NCBI GenBank assembly: GCA_951804985.1
Contig: OX638130.1
Coordinates: forward strand, 124,509,593 to 124,573,592
Direction of reading: 5' to 3'
Length of the DNA: 64,000 nucleotides
DNA from: Dryomyza anilis
Taxonomy: Eukaryota; Arthropoda; Insecta; Diptera; Dryomyzidae
Under the pieces are notes generated by a model. It worked only from the letters and a program-made list of their open reading frames with translations, made no database searches and was not told the origin of the DNA. A program made the position numbers and the translations under genes. Within the stretch, counting starts at the first letter, position 1. Each line of letters starts with the position of its first letter. Shown here one piece after another: positions 61,401 through 64,000 of this stretch.

Positions 61401-63051
61401 AATTCTTCCTTATTTAAGACTAAAGTTTTCAGATCTGAATAAATTCAGTACATAAATTTAATAAGGACAAAATCATGCCGGAATATCACGCAATTTTTAG
61501 GCAGGAATAATGGACTGATTTCTTTAAGCCTGAGTATTAAGAAAAGGATTTAAATTTAGTCTTCTCTGAATGGTTCAGATTTTGAACTAGATAGATCTCT
61601 CCGAATAGATCCGATTTTTTATAGACGTTACATTTATGATATTAAAATGAATTTATAATACTTAAATGCCATGCACGTTCTGAATATAATATTTAAAAAA
61701 CTCACTTAAATTTTTATCACTAAAAAACAACAAATTAAATTTTAGAAAAAATTACTTAATAATCCTGCTGTTATTAGTACTTTTAATAACTATACTTCTT
61801 TCAAGCGTCAAAACGTCTGCAACGAATAATGAATTAAAACTGATTCGTCGACAAAATCTCAACAGATTTGTAGCTCCACACAATAATGAAGTCATAGTCT
61901 TCTGTGTAGAGCTTCTTTACCGAGAATTGGTTGCCAAACACACATGAAAAAAAAGTACATAAAACAACACAACACGAGAAGTTTTGTCGCAAAAAAAGCT
62001 CTTGCTGATTACGAATTACTTAAACAAAAACAATTAACAACAAAAAAAATGATCATCACAAATGGTTCCAATGTACTATGTATGACTCCACATGTGTGGG
62101 GTCTGCTTATCTTTGTCTTAACTCAAATATACTGTGTTTTTTTTCGAACATTATCTCAAAACCATTTAGAAAAACAAGTGTTTAGAAGAGTCAAACATAT
62201 TGAAGCATTGAAAGAACTTAAAAGCTACTTAGCACTTTATCAGTTTACAAATGACCTTGTGGCATGAACATAGATCGTATTCGAGTATAGATCGTATTTA
62301 TGACTAAATCATATTTAAGCATAGCATATATTTCAAATTAGGTCATTAAGACTAGATCATATTTAATACTAGATTATTTTTACAACTTGAGAATTTTTAA
62401 CATATATCATATTTAAAGTTGGATCTTTTTTGGGCATATAACATATTTAAGGCTAGATCATTTTGAAGTATAGATCGTTTTTAAACACAGATTATATTTA
62501 AGACTTAGATCATTTCGAAGTCTAGATCTTTTTTGAACATAGATCATATTTAACGTTAGACTAATTTGAAGCATAGATACATTTTAAGCACAGATCTTAA
62601 TTAAAACCAGATCATATTTAAGATTAGATAATTTTTAAGGCTCGATCCTTTTTTACATAGAACCCATTTAAAGTTGATTCATTTTTGAGCATTGTTCATA
62701 TTAAAGCACACATCTTTCATAAGACGACATATTTAAATTTTGATCATATTTTAGGCTAGACCATTTTTATATTTAGATCATTTTTAACATATCTTTATTT
62801 GAAGCACCGTTGATAATATGAAACCGATAATATTAAACCGGTGACATCATTTTTCTTACATTTCCAATTAATTTTGTGCATTTTCATTTGTAATTTTTGT
62901 AAATATATATTTTAGACATTCGATTTTTCGACTTACCTATGGGTATATAATGTATAGTCACAGCTGTGCTCAAACGTCCACCACCTAGACTGACCAAATG
63001 TGGATCGTTGGCGGCGACGCGCAGTGAAGGGTCCTTCTTTTTCAATGACAT
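34453..63051 (-). CDS. LL5/PHLDB-type scaffold protein (FHA, coiled coil, PH)
   Basis: Nine coding exons splice in phase: 63051-62937, 60284-58309, 57630-57431, 57368-56383, 56317-56212, 50777-50576, 38366-37885, 37811-37679 and 34629-34453; about 1,458 residues. LL5/PHLDB proteins bind PIP3 at the cell cortex and tether microtubule plus-end and basement-membrane-adhesion factors. The FHA domain (about 15-125) shows [15 protein letters not shown] and [11 protein letters not shown], nearly the vertebrate PHLDB text. A Gln run follows at about 141, then a long Ser/Asn/Gln-rich linker. Coiled coils cover about 660-1120 ([40 protein letters not shown]) and end in [18 protein letters not shown]. 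The PH domain (about 1353-1455) starts CRGYLHKLG and keeps [16 protein letters not shown] and [13 protein letters not shown]. The first exon opens with ATG right after an acceptor, so a 5' UTR exon probably lies upstream outside the window. Exon 6's acceptor could also be 3 bases further in. Confidence 0.9.
34817..35200 (+). CDS. Roc1: Roc1/RBX1-family RING-H2 protein, intronless and nested
   Basis: One exon encodes 127 residues. Roc1/RBX1 is the RING subunit of cullin E3 ubiquitin ligases; it holds the E2 and promotes cullin neddylation. The conserved part runs from [23 protein letters not shown] through [15 protein letters not shown], the second zinc cluster [18 protein letters not shown] and [15 protein letters not shown], ending DYQKYGR. 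All RING-H2 ligands (CxxC, CxxC, C, HxxHC, CPLD) are present. Odd features: an acidic N-terminal extension, and a small insertion ([12 protein letters not shown]) compared with the ANQASATSEEC of ubiquitous Roc1. It may therefore be a divergent paralogue such as a Roc1b type. The lack of introns suggests a retrocopy or an ancestrally intronless paralogue. The start ATG 34817 is first in frame; ATG 34835 has the better Kozak context (GCCACCATGG). It sits in the last LL5/PHLDB intron on the other strand. Confidence 0.9.
   Translation: MATAATMDVDETDGDEFQDMDDFIDDFASGSGGVNQSKRFVVKKWQAQALWSWDVAVDNCAICRNQIMDLCIECQANPLCSSTKEECTVAWGACNHAFHFHCISRWLKTRQVCPLDNKEWDYQKYGR
35352..35676. mobile_element. Long-inverted-repeat MITE (about 120-bp arms)
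   Basis: The outer ends are AGGGTTTTTCAA and its inverse, flanked by TA. Arms of about 120 bp are near-perfect inverses, including GGTTTGCCATTTCATGATAG and CTATCATGAAATGGCAAACC-like sequence, around a short AT-rich loop. The right arm carries an extra partial copy of the terminus (ACTTTTGTAGCGCTCTTATT). It lies about 150 bp after the Roc1-like gene and has no ORF. Confidence 0.8.
35727..35977. mobile_element. MITE family F, copy 2
   Basis: The ends are TCGTCACGTGAGAATTTGTG and, inverted, TCGTCACATGAGAATTGGTT. It is 251 bp and lies 50 bp from the preceding MITE. The interior shares words such as TCCATTCATCC with 22847-23107. Confidence 0.7.
35978..37678. repeat. Intronic AT-rich repeat (AAATTGAGATTTTCC-type)
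   Basis: From about 36780 to 37560 the LL5/PHLDB intron has many degenerate copies of GAAATTGAGATTTTCCATTT spaced 30-60 bases. Nothing coding is seen in the rest. Confidence 0.5.
38940..39310. promoter_or_regulatory. Higher-complexity intronic island
   Basis: This block between AT-rich repeats has ordinary complexity and several CpGs (ATCGTGTCCGACGACCTTCC, GTGTACGAGTGACAGCCATT). It holds no ORF and no transposon termini. I list it as a possible intronic enhancer of LL5/PHLDB, on sequence texture only. Confidence 0.2.
40688..40811. repeat. Inverted repeat, 30-nt arms with 1 mismatch
   Basis: GCGCTCCAACATGTTGCAAA plus CACGAAGTCA is mirrored by TGACTTCGTG plus TTTGCAACACGTTGGAGCGC, with about 60 bases between. 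It could form a stable hairpin if transcribed. Confidence 0.75.
40930..41095. repeat. Tandem duplication of about 95 bp
   Basis: CCTTAAAACAATTCCAAATT, TTGTTTAAGACGTG, GCACTGTCCGCA and AAACGAGTGAAAAAT recur in the same order in two adjacent copies (about 40933-41014 and 41019-41091). The second has a short internal repeat, AAGACTAAGACG. Confidence 0.7.
41650..41860 (+). repeat. Dispersed repeat family R, partial copy
   Basis: It shares TATTTTCTGCCAGTCCCCAA, AAATAAGGCGAAC and TTTCACAAAATATAATACTT with the copies at 3600, 11510 and 60440. Confidence 0.45.
42470..43060. promoter_or_regulatory. Higher-complexity intronic island with a CpG-rich core
   Basis: CGATAACGCGAATGCGTCTC, GGCGAACGCCGGCGCCGATT and a plus-strand CACGTAAGT donor-like site lie in an otherwise AT-rich intron. 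ORFs on either strand have no domain. It could be another internal promoter or enhancer of LL5/PHLDB. Confidence 0.25.
43191..43402. mobile_element. MITE family B, copy 2 (TA flanks)
   Basis: The 212-bp element begins CACCCAGAAAAAATGTCCGT and ends TTTTTTCTGAGTG, flanked by TA on both sides. Its interior matches 22194-22405 in reverse. Confidence 0.8.
43660..43976 (-). mobile_element. tRNA-derived SINE
   Basis: The minus strand begins GCCGCGGTAGCTCAGTGGTT. It contains pol III A-box-like (TAGCTCAGTGG, 43964-43954) and B-box-like (GGTTCAAGCC, 43920-43911) sequences with an anticodon-loop-like CTGCGAG between them. The acceptor stem cannot close, so it is not a working tRNA. A body of about 200 bp follows (GGTTTGCCATTTACTGCCGA on the plus strand; GAGAGCTCGGCCGAAGTTCT on the minus strand), ending in a TAT/ATT-rich simple tail. 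This head-body-tail layout is that of a SINE. Confidence 0.75.
44312..44543. mobile_element. Palindromic MITE family I, copy 1
   Basis: The arms of about 55 bp begin GCCATGGTCCGACTTTCGAT and end, inverted, GGTCATGTTCCAACTTTCGA. They continue through CGAATTTCATATAAAATTTG and AAACGGTTTTGAATTC. Copy 2 is at 45320-45522. Confidence 0.75.
45320..45522. mobile_element. Palindromic MITE family I, copy 2
   Basis: It has the same arms as 44312-44543 (CGACCGAATTTCATATAAAA; GAAATTCGATCGAAAGCCGG) and the same GTACTGAGACATCGAATTC near the centre. The left terminus has lost its last ten or so bases. Confidence 0.7.
45711..46077. repeat. Large palindrome with arms of about 165 bp
   Basis: The outer part CTATGGTTAACGAAATATGG is mirrored by CCATATTTCGGGAACCATAT. 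The inner part GTACAAGGTCAATTGAGATA with TCATTTGAA is mirrored by TTCAAATGA with TATCTCAATTGACCTTGTTC. The centre is near 45890. There is no ORF. A foldback transposon is likely. Confidence 0.75.
46703..47300. mobile_element. MITE family B, copy 3, split by a nested element
   Basis: It begins CACTCAGAAAAAAATCTATA and ends TTTTTTTTTCTGAG. With the nested element at 46760-47171 excised, the interior (TATTAAAATTAGTCAATTA joined to AATATGATAAAC) aligns with the uninterrupted copies. Confidence 0.75.
46760..47171. mobile_element. Nested MITE with GCGTATTCACAGTT termini and TA duplication
   Basis: The left end is GCGTATTCACAGTTTTATGA and the right end inverted is GCGTATTCACAGTTCATCGT. Both sides are flanked by TA, the Tc1/mariner-type duplication. 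The 412-bp element sits inside a family B MITE, giving a clear order of insertion. Confidence 0.8.
48800..50490. repeat. Degenerate AAAAGCTCTAAA minisatellite
   Basis: Units of 15-20 bases (CTTAAAAGCTCTAAAAACTT) are tightly packed at 50160-50480 and looser to the left. AGCTC and AGCTT alternate. The block abuts the donor side of LL5/PHLDB exon 6 (50576) and has no ORF. Confidence 0.75.
50949..50980 (-). CDS. Probable alternative first coding exon of LL5/PHLDB
   Basis: A minus-strand ATG at 50980-50978 opens ten codons, [10 protein letters not shown], and ends after TG at a good donor (GTGAGC, GT at 50948-50947), that is in phase 2. The next exon downstream, 50777-50576, is entered in phase 2 from exon 5. 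Joining the two gives [15 protein letters not shown] and then the constitutive frame. The isoform would lack the FHA and main coiled-coil regions and keep the linker and PH domain (about 340 residues). Three cysteines follow closely after the start, a setting that could be lipidated; that is speculation. The exon is only 170 bases upstream of its partner and has a complex upstream island. Confidence 0.5.
50981..51960 (-). promoter_or_regulatory. Candidate internal promoter region of LL5/PHLDB
   Basis: This region, upstream of the candidate alternative exon, is less AT-rich at 51050-51290 and 51720-51960 and contains CpGs and CGTTCGTTCG/CGACGACGACG runs. It also holds a perfect 44-bp tandem duplication at 51124-51211. 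No TATA box was assigned. Confidence 0.35.
51124..51211. repeat. Perfect 44-bp tandem duplication
   Basis: The unit beginning CGAATAGCGCGTCAATTTCG and ending with GAGCACAAC occurs twice head to tail without differences. Each copy carries CGAACGATATGAATCGCGAG. Confidence 0.85.
52064..52605 (+). mobile_element. Foldback element copy 2, right-truncated
   Basis: It begins ATATTGTCACTATCATGCCA and follows copy 1 (12445-13447) through the first palindromic module, with centre near 52390. It ends shortly after the TTTTTTATTGGCG word and lacks the second terminal repeat. Confidence 0.75.
52606..54090. other. Intronic AT-rich DNA, nothing recognised
   Basis: Around 53500-54060 there are loosely repeated AAAATTACAAAAAT-type words. 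The ORFs (for example 52773-52976) are short and featureless. Confidence 0.35.
54091..55007. mobile_element. piggyBac-like non-autonomous element flanked by TTAA
   Basis: The left end is CCCTTAAAAGCC directly after TTAA (54087-54090). The right end is GGCATTTAAGGG directly before TTAA (55008-55011). A CCC start with TTAA duplication is the piggyBac hallmark. Subterminal GTTCCGCAAAGAACCAACC and GTTGGTTCCTGGCGGAACC form further inverted repeats. The 103-codon ORF inside has no DDD transposase features that I can see. Length is 917 bp. Confidence 0.75.
55012..56211. other. Intronic AT-rich DNA, nothing recognised
   Basis: This is the remainder of the intron before LL5/PHLDB exon 5. The 108-codon ORF at 55589-55915 overlaps an equally open antisense frame and shows no domain. 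Confidence 0.35.
57660..58260. repeat. AT-rich degenerate repeats in LL5/PHLDB intron 2
   Basis: AAATTAAATTTT words recur at 57790-58020, followed by CCTTACAAAACATTTACAAA repeated four to five times at 58060-58250. Nothing coding is seen. Confidence 0.5.
60440..60775 (-). repeat. Dispersed repeat family R, copy with internal duplication
   Basis: It shares GACAAAATTTTGGACACGGT, AAAATATGACGGGAATCTG and AACTCGAAATATTCCGGAAA with the copies at 3600 and 11510. The last part (TCCAGAAAAATGGCAGAAAT, TTTGTCTG) is duplicated at about 60600 and 60700. Confidence 0.5.
60776..62255. other. LL5/PHLDB intron 1, mixed repeat debris
   Basis: The stretch at 61020-61190 is a CGATATCG-rich remnant related to 31595-31835, ending TTTTGCTGGGTA. 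ORFs of 97 and 107 codons (61149-61442 and 61944-62267) have AT-driven composition and no recognisable domain, so I do not call them genes. Confidence 0.35.
62256..62800. repeat. Degenerate TAGATCATATTTAAG repeat
   Basis: About twenty copies of TAGATCATATTTAAG or TAGATCATTTTTAAG occur at 22-30 base spacing and alternate between CATATTTAA and CATTTTTAA variants. The block lies just inside the donor of LL5/PHLDB exon 1 and is non-coding. Confidence 0.7.
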
Positions 63052-63384
63052 CTGCAAAAAAAACGAAAAGAAAATAACAGATTATTAAAAAATGTTGCTA
63101 TTAAATCAAAACAAATGCATAAATTGTATATAGTATAAAGAAGCATCATAAATTTGCAAAATTTTCTGGCTCTGCATCAAGTCTGTGTCAAATACGTATT
63201 TTTACCAATGAAAATATATTTCATAGTTACACATAAAAAAAAAAGTGAACTCATTAACACATTCGGTCAATTCGACTTTGATAGAGTCATCGTGAAACTA
63301 ATAAGATATCAATAAAGATATCGAAGCGTTAGTGTCAAAATATATTAACCTATGTATCCGATACACTTATCGTATCGAATTATT

Positions 63385-63998
63385 TTTTTGTTTTATGATA
63401 GGTGCTTTAAAAACAAACAATTAATACATTTACACCTCTATGTTATCTTGCACCATTAAAGAGTTATTGCAAAAAGAAAAAGAAATTGAAAAAACTGAAA
63501 ATCTTGTCATGCCAAAAGGACGAATCTTTTCGTTATTTTGCTATAATTTGTTATTGGAGCAAGATAAAATAATGAACTAAAAGCATTTATTGTTTGCTTT
63601 CAAAGCAGCTATCGATTGGCATCATTATTAAAAATATGTTTTCAAAAATTAATTTGCAATTTGTTAATGGCCAGAAAAATGTTTGACAAAATATTTTTAA
63701 ATAATAATGCCAATCGAGAGGTGCTTTGAAAACAAACAATTAATACCTCTATATCACTATTTTATCTTGCACCAATAAAGAGTTATAGCAAAAAAACAAA
63801 AAGATTCGCCCTTTTGGCATGACATTTTCCATTTTTCGAATTCGCCCTTTTAGTTTTGTCTTTTGTGGCTAGAAATATCCCACAAAACTACACACGATTT
63901 TAGCACAGTTTACTTGAGGTAAAACTACATTAAAAAATGTAAAAAAAACACATATATAAAAAATTACACATTCCCCTTTGGCATGAGAATGACGATAT
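63385..63998 (-). mobile_element. Foldback element copy 3, truncated
   Basis: The right terminus, read on the minus strand, is ATATCGTCATTCTCATGCCA and continues AAGGGGAATG, matching copies 1 and 2. The palindromic modules (CATGCCAAAAGGACGAATCT; AGATTCGCCCTTTTGGCATG) are present. The left end is missing or begins within a module near 63390. Confidence 0.7.
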
Positions 63999-64000
63999 GA

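Noticed and set aside
61944..62267. 107-codon plus-strand ORF in LL5/PHLDB intron 1
   Set aside because: It is Lys/Leu-rich from AT-rich DNA, has no domain and lies between repeat blocks; support is not sufficient for a gene.

Overview
The window is nuclear DNA of a fly. Genes are split by GT-AG introns, non-coding DNA is very AT-rich and full of transposons, and every recognisable protein is of insect type. The repeat content (miniature inverted-repeat elements, a tRNA-derived SINE, RTE-like fragments, AT-rich minisatellites) and the long introns suggest a large-genome brachyceran outside Drosophila, perhaps a tephritid fruit fly. That last placement is inference.

Layout. Positions 109-895 (minus) hold the first coding exon of a Bar-class homeobox gene, most likely B-H2; its homeobox lies off the left edge. 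From 896 to about 24,400 I see no convincing gene. This stretch holds a GAGA-rich candidate promoter, two GC-richer islands that look like regulatory DNA (about 9,940-10,860 and 13,850-14,060), three arrays of one 19-bp AT-rich minisatellite (4,850-6,990; 8,310-9,395; 15,345-17,035), and several transposons with clear termini.

From 24,478 to 33,878 (plus) lie mei-217 and mei-218, the two halves of a split MCM-like protein of the meiotic mei-MCM complex. The mei-218 ATG lies inside the last mei-217 exon and the two reading frames overlap by 22 nt, so one mRNA probably encodes both, as known in Drosophila melanogaster. The mei-218 introns carry RTE-like retrotransposon fragments and MITEs.

From 63,051 down to 34,453 (minus) runs one large gene for an LL5/PHLDB-type protein (FHA domain, coiled coils, C-terminal PH domain) in at least nine coding exons, about 1,458 residues. 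It converges tail to tail with mei-218. Its PH-domain intron contains an intronless Roc1/RBX1 RING gene on the opposite strand (34,817-35,200). A probable alternative first exon (50,949-50,980) would give a short LL5 isoform without the FHA domain. The introns carry a SINE, nested MITEs, a piggyBac-like element flanked by TTAA, and copies of a foldback element also seen in the Bar upstream region.

The genes are functionally unrelated: a developmental transcription factor, a meiotic crossover complex, a cortical scaffold and a cullin ubiquitin-ligase subunit. The best leads are the overlapping mei-217/mei-218 cistrons, the hidden LL5 promoter and exon, the nested RING gene, and the repeat families with intact target-site duplications.
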